A stretch of 64,000 nt of DNA from NCBI GenBank assembly GCA_029968055.1, contig JASCNX010000002.1, positions 496,001-560,000 of the forward strand. The letters run 5' to 3'. Below the pieces are notes generated by a model that worked only from the letters and a program-made list of their open reading frames with translations, had not been told where the DNA came from and searched no databases. Positions 8,747 through 18,370 of the stretch are shown here, in pieces. The translations under genes were made by a program, and so were the position numbers. The stretch comes from Xenophilus aerolatus. Its GTDB lineage: Bacteria; Pseudomonadota; Gammaproteobacteria; Burkholderiales; Burkholderiaceae_C. Position 1 is the stretch's first letter; every line of letters starts with the position of its first letter.

Positions 8747-10660
8747 ATGATCGAAGACATCGAGGTCCACCAGGCCGTGGCCGGGGACGACGCGCAGCTG
8801 CCCGCGGCCATGCGCGAGGGCGTGCAGCCACCAGGCCGCCGGGACGCCGCAGGACGTCGCGGCGCCGCGTCCGGCGTGGCCTTGTCTGCGGTGGCAGCCG
8901 CCGCGCTGTCGGCATGCGGCGGTGGCGGGGGCGGCGGTGGTGGTGGTGTCGGCCTGCTGGGCACCGGCACCGGCACCGGCAGTTCCGGAAGTACGGGCAC
9001 CGGCACGGGCGGCTCGACGACGCCCGCCGCCGGCTCGCTCACGCCGCTGGCCGAAACGCCCACCGCGGCGACCTACCTCTATCCCGAAGCCAAGAGCGAC
9101 GCCGAAGCCGCGCGCTTCCTGCTGCAGGCGCAGTTCTCCGCCTCGCCGGAAGAGATCGCGGCCGTGCGGGCCAAGGGCTACCTGCCCTGGCTGGGCGAGC
9201 AGTTCGACGCACCGCCGAGCCAGGGCGCCTGGGCCTGGCTGGAAACGCTGCCCTACGCCACCACCGCCAACACGCTCGACCTCGACGCGATGGTGTGGAA
9301 GCAGCTCATCACCTCGCCCGACGGGCTGCGCAAGCGGGTGGCGCTGGCCTTCTCCGAGATCTTCGTCGTCTCGGGCAACGACATCGGCTCCAACTGGCCG
9401 GTGCACATGATGGCCCAGTACTGGGACGTGCTGGTTGCCGGCGCGACGACCAACTTCCGCAAGCTGATCGAGGACATCACCCTCAATCCGGCGATGGGGT
9501 TCTACCTGAACACCAAGGGCAACCAGAAGGAGAACACCGCCACCGGCCGCCAGCCCGACGAGAACTACGCCCGCGAGGTCATGCAGCTCATGACCATCGG
9601 GCTGGTGCAGCTCAACGCCGACGGCAGCGTGAAGACGGACGGCGCCGGCAAGCCGCTGGACAGCTACAGCCAGGACGACGTGACCAACCTGGCGCGCGTC
9701 TTCACCGGCTACGACCTCGACATCCGCACCGCCGAGCGCAACGCCGTCACGCCGCCCGGCGCCAGCTACACCATCGAGAGCAACGCCTGGACGCAACGGC
9801 CGATGGTGCTCACCGCCTCGCGCCATTCCACGCTCGCCGCCACCTTCCTCGGCACCACGGTTGCCGCCGGCACGCCGGGGGACCAGGCGCTGAAGGCCGC
9901 GCTCGATGCGCTGGTCGCGCACCCCAACACCGCGCCCTTCATCAGCCGGCAGCTGATCCAGCGCCTGGTGACGAGCAACCCTTCGGCCGCCTACGTCAAG
10001 CGCGTGGCCGACGTGTTCGCGAACAACGGCGCCGGCGTGCGCGGCGACATGAAGAGCGTGATCGCCGCCATCCTGCTGGACAACGAGGCGCGCAGCCCCG
10101 CGGGCCTGGCCGGTGCCGACTTCGGCCACGTGCGCGAGCCCATGGTGCGCTTCGTGCAATGGGCCCGCACCTGCGGCGTCGCGTCGGCGGCCGGCACCTG
10201 GCGCATCGGCAACCTCTCGAGCACGTCCAACGGGCTGGGCCAGAGCCCGCTGCGCTCGCCCTCGGTCTTCAACTTCTACCGCCCCGGCTACGTGCCGCCC
10301 TCCACGGCGATCGCGGCCAAGGGCATGGTGGCGCCGGAGTTCCAGATCGTCACCGAGACCTCGGTCGGCGGCTACATCAACTTCCTCGGCGGCATCCTGC
10401 AGAACGGGTTCAACAGCAAGGACGTGGTCGCCGCGTATGCGAACGAGAAGGCCCTGGTGCTCGACCCCGGCGCGCTGGTCGATCGCCTCGCGCTGCTGTT
10501 CACGGCCAACCAGCTGTCGGCGGCCACCCGGGCCGTGATCGTCGACGCGCTGAGCGACCCCGCGGTCACGGCCAACAGCACCGACGCCGTCAAGCTCAAC
10601 CGCATCACCGCGGCCGTGCTGCTGGTGATGGCGTGCCCCGAATACCTCGTCCAGAAGTGA
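8747..10660 (+). CDS. DUF1800 family secreted protein
   Basis: The protein is 637 residues. A long N-terminal export region with two Arg pairs ends in LSAC followed by a run of glycines, so it is probably a lipoprotein (possibly exported by the Tat route). Family features of DUF1800 are visible: DENYAREVMQLMTIG, then VFTGYDLD, and a C-terminal half with HPNTAPFISRQLIQRLV. DUF1800 proteins have no settled function. The gene is followed 16 nt later by a DUF1501 gene; the two families are very often paired and presumably act together outside the cytoplasm. An alternative start at an internal Met would shorten the export region. Confidence 0.88.
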   Translation: MIEDIEVHQAVAGDDAQLPAAMREGVQPPGRRDAAGRRGAASGVALSAVAAAALSACGGGGGGGGGGVGLLGTGTGTGSSGSTGTGTGGSTTPAAGSLTPLAETPTAATYLYPEAKSDAEAARFLLQAQFSASPEEIAAVRAKGYLPWLGEQFDAPPSQGAWAWLETLPYATTANTLDLDAMVWKQLITSPDGLRKRVALAFSEIFVVSGNDIGSNWPVHMMAQYWDVLVAGATTNFRKLIEDITLNPAMGFYLNTKGNQKENTATGRQPDENYAREVMQLMTIGLVQLNADGSVKTDGAGKPLDSYSQDDVTNLARVFTGYDLDIRTAERNAVTPPGASYTIESNAWTQRPMVLTASRHSTLAATFLGTTVAAGTPGDQALKAALDALVAHPNTAPFISRQLIQRLVTSNPSAAYVKRVADVFANNGAGVRGDMKSVIAAILLDNEARSPAGLAGADFGHVREPMVRFVQWARTCGVASAAGTWRIGNLSSTSNGLGQSPLRSPSVFNFYRPGYVPPSTAIAAKGMVAPEFQIVTETSVGGYINFLGGILQNGFNSKDVVAAYANEKALVLDPGALVDRLALLFTANQLSAATRAVIVDALSDPAVTANSTDAVKLNRITAAVLLVMACPEYLVQK

Positions 10661-10676
10661 AAGCCCGGAGACGACC

Positions 10677-12146
10677 ATGCACCTGATCGAATCCGATGCC
10701 CGCCACAGCCGCCGCGCCTTCCTGCGCCGCATGGGCCACCTCGGCATCGCCGGCAGCGCCGCGCCGTGGGCGCTGAGCCTGGCCGGCATGGGCGAGGCCG
10801 CGGCGCAGACCGCCACCGACTACAAGGCGCTGGTCTGCGTCTTCCTCTATGGCGGCAACGACTACGCCAACACCGTCGTCACCTACGACGAACCCAGCTA
10901 CAACGCCTATTCGACCATCCGCGGCGGCGGCGCCAACCAGACGGCCGGCGGCATCGCCATCGCCAAGGCCGATCTCGCGGCCACGCTGCTGAATCCCACC
11001 GTCGCGCTGCCGGGCGGCCGGCAGTACGCCTTCCATCCGGCCATGACCGGCCTGGCCAGCCTCTTCGATGCCGGGCAGGCGGCGGTCCAGCTCAACGTCG
11101 GCCCGCTGGTGGTGCCGCTCACGCGCTCGCAGTACGCCAGCAGCAACCGCGCGCTGTACCCCATCCCGCCCAAGCTCTTCTCGCACAACGACCAGCAGTC
11201 GACCTGGCAGTCCTCCTCGCCCGAGGGCTCCACCATCGGCTGGGGCGGCAACATCGGCGACGAGGTCCTCAGCCAGAACGGCAACGCGCTGTTCACCTGC
11301 ATCTCGGTGGCGGGCAATGCGGTCTTCCTCTCGGGCGACAACGCGCTGTGCTACCAGGTGGGCACGGGCGGCGCGGTGGCGATCAACTCGGTGCGCAGCG
11401 GCGGCTCGACCTTCGGCTCGCGCAAGGTCAATGCCGCGATGAGCGCGCTGGTGCAGCAGGCCCGCACCCACACGCTCGAGAACGAATACAACCGTGTCAC
11501 CGCGCGGGCCGTCGGCGCGGCCGACACCGTCAACGGCGCCATCGGCAGCGGCTACCCGGCCGGCACCTTCCCGGCCAACAACGGGCTGGCCAGCCAGCTC
11601 GCCATGGTCGCTCGCCTGATCCGCGGGCGCAGCACGCTGGGCGCCAAGCGGCAGGTGTTCTTCGTCTCCATGGGCGGCTTCGACCTGCACGACAACCTGA
11701 TCGCCAACCAGGTCGGGCTGATGCGCAGCCTGTCCGACGCGCTCAAGGCCTTCCAGGCCGAGATGGTGGTGCAGGGCCTGGACCAGAACGTCACCAGCTT
11801 CACCGCCTCGGACTTCGGCCGCACGCTGGCCAGCAACGGCGACGGCACCGACCACGGATGGGGCAGCCACCACATCGTCGTGGGCGGCGCGGTGAAGGGC
11901 AAGGCGATCTACGGCGTGGCACCGCCGGTGAGCACCGGCAACACCAACGGCGACATCGACCAGTGGCATGTCGGCCAGGGCCGCCTGATCCCGAGCACCT
12001 CGGTCGACCAGTACGCCGCCACGCTGGCCAAGTGGTTCGGCGTGTCCGACGCCGACCAGCTGCGCATCCTGCCCAACCTGAAGAACTTCGGCGGCAACGC
12101 GAACGGCATCGCCTACCCGCGCGACGTCGGCTTCATGAAGCCCTGA
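10677..12146 (+). CDS. DUF1501 family protein with Tat signal
   Basis: The 489-residue protein starts with a twin-arginine signal containing SRRAFLRR followed by a hydrophobic stretch and a cleavage-like AAAQT. The DUF1501 family is related to alkaline-phosphatase/sulfatase folds; visible family segments are VFLYGGND, MGGFDLHDN and DHGWGSHHIVVGG. It is expected to be folded before export and to work with the DUF1800 lipoprotein upstream (16-nt gap). Substrate unknown. It converges on the IclR gene with only 7 nt between the stop codons. Confidence 0.88.
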   Translation: MHLIESDARHSRRAFLRRMGHLGIAGSAAPWALSLAGMGEAAAQTATDYKALVCVFLYGGNDYANTVVTYDEPSYNAYSTIRGGGANQTAGGIAIAKADLAATLLNPTVALPGGRQYAFHPAMTGLASLFDAGQAAVQLNVGPLVVPLTRSQYASSNRALYPIPPKLFSHNDQQSTWQSSSPEGSTIGWGGNIGDEVLSQNGNALFTCISVAGNAVFLSGDNALCYQVGTGGAVAINSVRSGGSTFGSRKVNAAMSALVQQARTHTLENEYNRVTARAVGAADTVNGAIGSGYPAGTFPANNGLASQLAMVARLIRGRSTLGAKRQVFFVSMGGFDLHDNLIANQVGLMRSLSDALKAFQAEMVVQGLDQNVTSFTASDFGRTLASNGDGTDHGWGSHHIVVGGAVKGKAIYGVAPPVSTGNTNGDIDQWHVGQGRLIPSTSVDQYAATLAKWFGVSDADQLRILPNLKNFGGNANGIAYPRDVGFMKP

Positions 12147-12153
12147 GGGACGT

Positions 12154-13011
12154 TCAGCCGGCCCGCGCGCCCAGCCGCTGCGAGATCTCGTCGGCGCAGG
12201 CCTTGAGCGCCCGCGCCGTCGTGCCGTCCCAGCGGCTGTCGAAGATGCCGGCGGGGCCGATGGCGGTGACGGCCAGCACGATCGCGCCGGTGTGGTCGAA
12301 CACCGGCGCCGACATGGCGCTCACGCCGGGCACGATCTCGCCCTCGGAGCGGCTCACGCCGTGCCGGCGGACTTCCGCCAGCTGCGCCTCGAAGGCCGCC
12401 CAGCCAGGCAGCGGCTGCGGCGGCGGCATGCCGGGCAGGGCGCGCTCGGCCGCTTCCTTGGGGACGCGGCGGCGCTCGGCCTCCAGCAGCGCGCGCACCG
12501 TGTCGGCCGGCAGCCAGGCGCCGAAGAGCCGGCCCGAGGCCGTGTTGGCGAGCGAGAACACCGTGCCGTGCCGCATGTTCACGTGCACCGGCGAGGGCGC
12601 CTCGGCCAGCCGCACGATGGTCGCACCGCGGTCGCCCCAGACGGCGATCGCCACCGTATGGCCCACCTCGCGCGCCAGCCCCGCCAGCAGCGGTGTGGCC
12701 ACATGCACCGGGTCGGCCTGCTGCAGCCCGATCAGCCCCAGTTGCAGCGCCAGCGGCCCGAGCCGATAGTGGCCGCTGCTGCGGTCCTGCTCGACCAGCC
12801 CGAGGCGACCGAAGCTCACCATGTAGGGGTGCGCCTTGGCCGGCGTCATGTCGGCATCGCGCGCCAGGTCCTTGAGCGCCATCGGCCGGCCGTGGTGGAC
12901 CAGCGCCTTGAGCAACTGCCCGCCGACCTCGATGCTCTGGATGCCGCGCTGCGTGCGGTCGCCCTCGGCCTCGTCGGGCCGGACGAGCGCGGCGGCTTTG
13001 GATTCGTTCAT
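12154..13011 (-). CDS. IclR-family regulator, probable regulator of the homogentisate operon
   Basis: This 285-residue protein has an N-terminal winged helix-turn-helix (RGIQSIEVGGQLLKALVHHG, then MALKDLARDADMTPAKAHPY) and an IclR effector-binding domain ending VTAIGPAGIFD. The ATG at 13011 is preferred to one 29 codons upstream because the extra residues are not IclR-like. It is divergent from the homogentisate operon. In Pseudomonas putida the homogentisate regulator HmgR is also of the IclR family, so a matching role is likely, though inferred from position. A perfect inverted repeat in the shared promoter region is the candidate binding site. Confidence 0.88.
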   Translation of the reverse strand: MNESKAAALVRPDEAEGDRTQRGIQSIEVGGQLLKALVHHGRPMALKDLARDADMTPAKAHPYMVSFGRLGLVEQDRSSGHYRLGPLALQLGLIGLQQADPVHVATPLLAGLAREVGHTVAIAVWGDRGATIVRLAEAPSPVHVNMRHGTVFSLANTASGRLFGAWLPADTVRALLEAERRRVPKEAAERALPGMPPPQPLPGWAAFEAQLAEVRRHGVSRSEGEIVPGVSAMSAPVFDHTGAIVLAVTAIGPAGIFDSRWDGTTARALKACADEISQRLGARAG

Positions 13012-13075
13012 GGTGAATGGATTAGACAACGGCAGCCTGCCCGCATTACACTGCCGAAAATTCGTTGAATGCAAA

Positions 13076-13098
13076 TTGATTTGTCTAAAACAAATCAA
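13076..13098. promoter_or_regulatory. Candidate IclR operator in the divergent promoter region
   Basis: TTGATTTGT (13076-13084) and ACAAATCAA (13090-13098) form a perfect 9-bp inverted repeat around CTAAA in an AT-rich island. TTAGACAA at 13022-13029 is also the reverse complement of TTGTCTAA at 13081-13088, giving a second, distant half-site. The repeat ends 35 nt before the MBL-gene start, where a repressor would block transcription. Confidence 0.65.
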
Positions 13099-13133
13099 CG
13101 ACGCAACCCCACCGACCTCCAGGAGACAACACG

Positions 13134-14096
13134 ATGACCCAGACCAAAGCCTTCGCCAGCCAGGCCGACCTCGAAGAGAAGAAGGTCACCTTCAGCCAGA
13201 TTTCCGAGCACGCCTGGGCCTACACGGCCGAGGGCGACCCCAACACCGGGATCGTCATCGGCGACGATGCGGTGCTGGTGGCCGACACGCAGGCCACGCC
13301 CGCCATGGCGGCCGACGTGATCCGCCGCATCCGCGAGGTGACCGACAAGCCGATCAAGTACGTCGTGCTCACCCACTACCACGCGGTGCGCGTGCTGGGT
13401 GCCAGCGCCTACGGTGCGCAGCAGATCCTCGCCAGCCAGGACACCTACGACCTCATCGTCGAGCGCGGCGAGGCCGACAAGGCCAGCGAGATCGGCCGCT
13501 TCCCGCGCCTGTTCGCGGGCGTCGAAACCGTGCCGCCGGGCATGACCTGGCCCACCATGACCTTCGCCGGCAAGATGACCGTGTGGCTGGGCAAGCTCGA
13601 GGTGCAGTTGCTGCAGCTGGGCCGCGGCCACACCAAGGGCGACACGGTGGTGTGGCTGCCGGGCGAGAAGGCGCTGCTCTCGGGCGACCTGGTCGAGTTC
13701 GGTGCCACGCCCTATGCCGGCGACGCCTACTTCCAGGACTGGCCGCAGACGCTCGACAACATCGCCGCGCTGCAGCCCAAGGCGCTGGTGCCCGGCCGCG
13801 GTGCCGCGCTCACCACGCCGGCCGACGTGGCCCGGGGCCTGGCCGAGACCCGCGCCTTCATCGCCGACGTGTGGACGAACGTGAGCGCCGGCGCGCGCGC
13901 CGGCAAGGACCTCAACACCGTCTACCGCGAGACCTACGAGAAGCTCAAGCCCACCTACGGCCAGTGGGTCATCTTCGACCACTGCATGCCCTTCGACGTG
14001 ACGCGCTGCTACGACGAGGCCACGAAGTACGCCGACCCGCGCGTGTGGACCGCCGAGCGCGACATCGAGATGTGGAAGGCGCTGGAAAACCAGTAA
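13134..14096 (+). CDS. MBL-fold protein with altered metal motif
   Basis: A 320-residue metallo-beta-lactamase-fold protein that opens the homogentisate operon and follows a good ribosome-binding site (CCAGGAG). The usual HxHxDH motif reads HYHAVR (residues 81-86), so the Asp and last His are replaced by Val and Arg. The later ligand positions GRGHTKGD (H166) and LLSGDLVEFG (D185) are kept. It may therefore bind one metal ion or use a different chemistry. No signal peptide is seen, so it is cytoplasmic. The role could be hydrolysis of a thioester or lactone intermediate, which is speculation. Confidence 0.85.
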   Translation: MTQTKAFASQADLEEKKVTFSQISEHAWAYTAEGDPNTGIVIGDDAVLVADTQATPAMAADVIRRIREVTDKPIKYVVLTHYHAVRVLGASAYGAQQILASQDTYDLIVERGEADKASEIGRFPRLFAGVETVPPGMTWPTMTFAGKMTVWLGKLEVQLLQLGRGHTKGDTVVWLPGEKALLSGDLVEFGATPYAGDAYFQDWPQTLDNIAALQPKALVPGRGAALTTPADVARGLAETRAFIADVWTNVSAGARAGKDLNTVYRETYEKLKPTYGQWVIFDHCMPFDVTRCYDEATKYADPRVWTAERDIEMWKALENQ

Positions 14097-14160
14097 GCGC
14101 AGCGGCCCCCATCCCCGCAGAGGGATCGGGCACGCCACGAGAACCGGCACGGAGACACAC

Positions 14161-15840
14161 GTGATCGACTACCAGAGCCTGCGTTTCGACTACCGCCGCC
14201 ATCCCGACCAGGACGCGGCCACGCCCGCGCGCCACCCCGTGGTCGTCGTGGGCGCCGGCCCCGTGGGCCTGGCACTGGCCATCGACCTCGCGCAGCGCGA
14301 CGTGCCCGTCGTGCTGCTGGACAACGACTGCCAGCTCTCCACCGGCTCGCGCGCGATCTGCTTCGCCAAGCGCACGCTGGAGATCTTCGACCGCCTCGGC
14401 TGCGGCCAGCGCATGGTCGACACCGGGGTGTCGTGGAACATCGGCAAGGTGTACTTCGGCAGCGAGCAGGTGTACCGCTTCGACCTGCTGCCCGAAGCCG
14501 GGCATGAACGGCCCGCCTTCATCAACCTGCAGCAGTACTACGTCGAGGGCTACCTCAACGAGCGCGTGGCCGAGCTGCCGAACATCGCGGTGCGCTGGAG
14601 CAACAAGGTCGTCGGCATCGAACAAGGCGCGGACGGGGCAACGCTCACCATCGAGACGCCCGAAGGCAATTACCAGCTCTCGGCCGACTGGGTCGCCGCC
14701 TGCGACGGCTCGCGCTCGCCGATGCGGCAGATGTTGGGGCAGGAGGCCACGGGTCGCGTCTTCCGCGATCGCTTCCTGATCGCCGACATCCGGCTCGACG
14801 GCGGCGACGACGCGCTGCCCACCGAGCGCAGGTTCTGGTTCGACCCGCCCTTCCACCCCGGCCAGAGCGTGCTCATGCACCGCCAGGCCGGCGGCGTGTG
14901 GCGGCTGGACTTCCAGCTCGGCTGGGACGCCGACCCGCAGGCCGAACGCCAGCCCGAACGCATCGCGCCGCGCGTGCGCGCGGTGCTCGACAGCATCGGC
15001 CAGGCGGGGCAGGGCTTTCGCATCGAGTGGGCCAGCGTCTACACCTTCGCCTGCCAGCGCATGGCGAGCTTTCGCCACGGGCGCGTGCTCTTCGCGGGCG
15101 ACTCGGCGCACGGCGTGTCGCCCTTCGGCGCGCGCGGCGCCAACTCGGGCGTGCAGGACGCCGACAACCTCGCGTGGAAGCTGGCCGCCGTCGTGCACGG
15201 CGAGGTCGAGGGCGAGGCGGCCGAGGCGCTCATCGACAGCTATGCCCGCGAACGCGAGTACGCGGCCGACGAGAACATCCTCCACTCCACCCGGGCGACC
15301 GACTTCATCACGCCCAAGAGCGCCGTGAGCCGCGTGTTTCGCGACGCGGTGCTCGCACTGTCGCGCGAGCACCCGTTTGCACGCACGCTGGTCAACAGCG
15401 GGCGCCTGTCGGTGCCGGCGGCGCTGCGCGATTCGGCACTGAACACGCCCGATGCCGATGCGGACTTCGGCCCCGGCATGGCGCCGGGCGCCGCGGCGGC
15501 CGATGCACCGGTGGTCGACGCCTCCGGCCGGGCCGATTGGCTGCTGCGCCGCTGCACCGGCGCGCGCTTCACGGCGCTGGTCTTCGGCGGCGGAGCCGGC
15601 GCGCAGCGCAGCCTGCAGGCACTGGCCGACGCCGACGCGCCGATCGACATCGTGCGCGTGCCGGGTGGCGAAGGCGGCGCGCTGGCCGCCGCGCGCTACG
15701 GTGCGCGCGACGGCACCACCTACCTGCTGCGGCCCGACCAGCACGTGTGCGCGCGCTGGCGCGCCCCCACCGCGGACGCCGTGCGCGCCGCACGCCGCCG
15801 CGCCCTCGGCCAGCTCGCCGCGCAGGAGGCCGTGGCATGA
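14161..15840 (+). CDS. FAD-dependent aromatic hydroxylase, MhaA/MhpA-like
   Basis: The 559-residue flavoprotein belongs to the PheA/TfdB/MhpA class A aromatic monooxygenases. It has the FAD dinucleotide motif [14 protein letters not shown] (G31-G36), the DG motif CDGSRSP (181-187), the GD motif [14 protein letters not shown] (about 308-321) and a thioredoxin-like C-terminal domain. It sits directly before a small DUF2783 gene and hmgA. A likely role is 3-hydroxyphenylacetate 6-hydroxylation to homogentisate, as for MhaA of P. putida U; this rests on context. Its stop overlaps the next ATG (ATGA). Other phenolic substrates are possible. Confidence 0.85.
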   Translation: MIDYQSLRFDYRRHPDQDAATPARHPVVVVGAGPVGLALAIDLAQRDVPVVLLDNDCQLSTGSRAICFAKRTLEIFDRLGCGQRMVDTGVSWNIGKVYFGSEQVYRFDLLPEAGHERPAFINLQQYYVEGYLNERVAELPNIAVRWSNKVVGIEQGADGATLTIETPEGNYQLSADWVAACDGSRSPMRQMLGQEATGRVFRDRFLIADIRLDGGDDALPTERRFWFDPPFHPGQSVLMHRQAGGVWRLDFQLGWDADPQAERQPERIAPRVRAVLDSIGQAGQGFRIEWASVYTFACQRMASFRHGRVLFAGDSAHGVSPFGARGANSGVQDADNLAWKLAAVVHGEVEGEAAEALIDSYAREREYAADENILHSTRATDFITPKSAVSRVFRDAVLALSREHPFARTLVNSGRLSVPAALRDSALNTPDADADFGPGMAPGAAAADAPVVDASGRADWLLRRCTGARFTALVFGGGAGAQRSLQALADADAPIDIVRVPGGEGGALAAARYGARDGTTYLLRPDQHVCARWRAPTADAVRAARRRALGQLAAQEAVA

Positions 15841-16082
15841 GCGGCCTCGTCACCACGCCCAACCTGCAGTCGCCCGACGACTTCTACGAGGCCCTGATCG
15901 ACACGCACCAGGGCCTGAGCGACGACCAGAGCCACGCGCTCAACGCACGCCTGGTGCTGCTGCTGGCCAACCACATCGGCGCGCTGCCGGTGCTGCGCGA
16001 AGCCCTCGCGGCCGCGCGCGCCAGCGGCGACCTCCAGGCTGCCGACTCCCCTGCAAACCACCGTTCCACGAGGACACCATGA
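15837..16082 (+). CDS. Small DUF2783-like protein, possible MhaB-type coupling protein
   Basis: This 81-residue protein overlaps the flavin hydroxylase stop by four bases (ATGA) and the hmgA start by four bases in the same way, so the three are translationally coupled. The core [14 protein letters not shown] followed by [14 protein letters not shown] is typical of the DUF2783 family, which accompanies FAD-dependent monooxygenases. In P. putida U the 3-hydroxyphenylacetate hydroxylase is reported to need a small coupling protein, MhaB; this gene is in the equivalent place. The identity with MhaB is an inference. Confidence 0.8.
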   Translation: MSGLVTTPNLQSPDDFYEALIDTHQGLSDDQSHALNARLVLLLANHIGALPVLREALAAARASGDLQAADSPANHRSTRTP

Positions 16083-17386
16083 CCGCCTCCACCCCCGCCG
16101 GCTTGCGCTACCAGAGCGGCTTCGGCAACGAGCACGCGACCGAGGCCGTGCCCGGCGCGCTGCCGCAGGGCCGCAACAGCCCGCAGCGCGCGCCCTTCCA
16201 GCTCTACCCCGAGCTGGTCTCGGGCACCGCCTTCACCGCGCCGCGCCACGAGAACCGCCGCAGCTGGCTGTACCGCCGCCAGCCCTCGGTGGTGTCGGGC
16301 CGCTACCAGCCCTACGCGCAGGCGCACTGGACCACCGGCGGCGATCGCGGCACGCCGCTGCCGCCCGAGCCGATGCGCTGGGGCGCGATCCCTTTTGCGC
16401 CGGGCCTGGAAGCCGACTTCGTCGACGGCATGCACACGCTGGCCGCCAACGGCGATGCCGATGCGCAGGTCGGCGTGGGCTCGCTGGTGTACCTGGCGAC
16501 GAAATCCATGGAGCGGCGCGCCTTCGTCAATGCCGACGGCGAACTGCTGGTCGTGCCGCAGCAGGGGCGCCTGGTCATCACCACCGAGCTGGGCGTGATG
16601 GAGGTCGCGCCGGGCGAGATCGCGGTGCTGCCGCGCGGCGTGCTGTTCAAGGTGGCCGTCCCCGACGGGCCGTCGCGTGGCTACGTCTGCGAGAACTACG
16701 GCGCGCAGTTCCGCCTGCCCGAGCTGGGGCCCATCGGCTCCAACGGCCTGGCGAACGCGCGCGACTTCCTCGCCCCCGTGGCGGCGTTCGAAGATGCGAG
16801 CGCGCCCTACGAGGTGGTGAAGAAATTCGGCGGCCGCTTCTGGACCGCGCCGATGAAGCACACGCCCTTCAACGTCGTCGCCTGGCACGGCAACCTCGCG
16901 CCGGTGAAGTACGACACGAAGAACTTCATGACCATCGGCTCGATCAGCTTCGACCACCCCGACCCGTCGATCTTCACCGTGCTCACCTCGCCCAGCGACA
17001 CGCCCGGCACGGCCAACTGCGACTTCGTCATCTTTCCGCCGCGCTGGCTGGTCATGGAAGACACCTTCCGTCCGCCCTGGTACCACCGCAACCTTATGAG
17101 CGAGTTCATGGGCCTGGTCTACGGCGAATACGACGCCAAGCCCGGCGGCTTCAAGCCGGGTGGCGCCAGCCTGCACAACGCGATGGTGCCGCACGGCCCC
17201 GACGAAGAGGCCTTCGAGAAGGCATCGAGCATGGACCTCAAGCCTCAGAAGCTCGACCACACGCTGGCCTTCATGTTCGAGAGCCGCTACCGCTTCATCC
17301 CGACCGCGTTCGCGCTGCAGAGCCCGGCGCTGGACGCCGACTACGCCGACTGCTGGGCCGGGCTCAAGGACCGATTCCAGGCATGA
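16079..17386 (+). CDS. hmgA: Homogentisate 1,2-dioxygenase
   Basis: The 435-residue cytoplasmic Fe(II) enzyme opens the ring of homogentisate to maleylacetoacetate. The N-terminus [13 protein letters not shown], the middle [16 protein letters not shown] and the C-terminal iron region ([20 protein letters not shown], then [17 protein letters not shown] and [12 protein letters not shown]) are all family hallmarks with the expected His and Glu residues. It sits between the DUF2783 gene (4-nt overlap) and a Bug receptor gene (4-nt overlap). No maleylacetoacetate isomerase gene is present in the window, so that step must be encoded elsewhere. Confidence 0.97.
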   Translation: MTASTPAGLRYQSGFGNEHATEAVPGALPQGRNSPQRAPFQLYPELVSGTAFTAPRHENRRSWLYRRQPSVVSGRYQPYAQAHWTTGGDRGTPLPPEPMRWGAIPFAPGLEADFVDGMHTLAANGDADAQVGVGSLVYLATKSMERRAFVNADGELLVVPQQGRLVITTELGVMEVAPGEIAVLPRGVLFKVAVPDGPSRGYVCENYGAQFRLPELGPIGSNGLANARDFLAPVAAFEDASAPYEVVKKFGGRFWTAPMKHTPFNVVAWHGNLAPVKYDTKNFMTIGSISFDHPDPSIFTVLTSPSDTPGTANCDFVIFPPRWLVMEDTFRPPWYHRNLMSEFMGLVYGEYDAKPGGFKPGGASLHNAMVPHGPDEEAFEKASSMDLKPQKLDHTLAFMFESRYRFIPTAFALQSPALDADYADCWAGLKDRFQA

Positions 17387-18354
17387 AAACCTTTGCATCG
17401 CTGCGCCGCGCGGCACTCGCCCTGGCGCTGGTTTCACCGCTGCTGGCCGCTGCGGCCGACTTCCCGGCCAAGCCGATCCGCTTCATCGTGCCCTACACCG
17501 CGGGCGGCACCACCGACCTGGTGGCGCGCACCGTCGGCCAGCGCGTGGGCGAGAAGCTGGGCCAGCCGGTCGTGATCGAGAACCGCGGCGGCGCCGGCGG
17601 CAACATCGGCATGGACGCGGTGGCCAAGGCACCCGCCGACGGCTACACCATCGGCTTCGGCGCCATCTCCACGAATGCGCTGAACCCGCACATCTACAAG
17701 TCGATGGCCTTCGATCCGCGCAAGGACTTCACGGCCATCGGCCTGCTCGGCACGTCCACCATCGTGCTCGAAGTGCCGGCCGCCTCGCCCATCAAGAGCG
17801 TGCCCGATCTCATCGCAGCGGCCAAAAAGACGCCCGGCCTGCCCTACGCCACCGCGGGCGCCGGCACGTCGATGAACCTGGCCGGCGTGATGTTCGCGCA
17901 GATGACCGGCACGCAGCTCACGCACGTGGCCTACAAGGGCAGCGGCCCGGCCATCACCGACATGCTCGGCGGCACCGTGGGCGTGATGTTCGACAACCTG
18001 CCGGCGTCGCTTCCGCACATCCAGGCCGGCCGCCTGCGCGCGCTCGCCGTGGCCGGGCCGTCGCGCTCGCCCGCGCTGCCCGAGGTGCCGACCATCGCCG
18101 AGGCCGGCCTCAAGGGCTATGCGCTGGAGCCGTGGTTCGGTGTGTACGGCCCCGCCAACCTGCCGCCCGCCATCGTGAAGACGCTCAACCAGGCCTTCAA
18201 CGAGGCCCTGGCCGAGCCCGGCATCAGGGACAAGCTGCTGCAGGCCGGCTTCACGCCCCGCGGCAGCAGCGCGGAAGACCTCGCGAAGCTCACCCAATCC
18301 GAATACCAGCGCCTCGGCGACGTCGCGCGCCAGGCCGGCATGACTGCCGACTGA
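17383..18354 (+). CDS. Bug-family (TctC-like) periplasmic receptor in homogentisate operon
   Basis: The 323-residue secreted protein has a signal peptide ending AAA and the two-lobe Bug fold ([20 protein letters not shown], then [17 protein letters not shown] and PADGYT). Bug receptors bind small carboxylates in the periplasm and either feed tripartite tricarboxylate transporters or signal. Its ATG overlaps the hmgA stop (ATGA) and fahA follows 16 nt later, so it is embedded between two catabolic enzymes and probably binds an aryl-acetate or related acid. No TctA or TctB membrane subunit is nearby. Confidence 0.9.
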   Translation: MKTFASLRRAALALALVSPLLAAAADFPAKPIRFIVPYTAGGTTDLVARTVGQRVGEKLGQPVVIENRGGAGGNIGMDAVAKAPADGYTIGFGAISTNALNPHIYKSMAFDPRKDFTAIGLLGTSTIVLEVPAASPIKSVPDLIAAAKKTPGLPYATAGAGTSMNLAGVMFAQMTGTQLTHVAYKGSGPAITDMLGGTVGVMFDNLPASLPHIQAGRLRALAVAGPSRSPALPEVPTIAEAGLKGYALEPWFGVYGPANLPPAIVKTLNQAFNEALAEPGIRDKLLQAGFTPRGSSAEDLAKLTQSEYQRLGDVARQAGMTAD

Positions 18355-18370
18355 TCCCAGGAACCGAACC

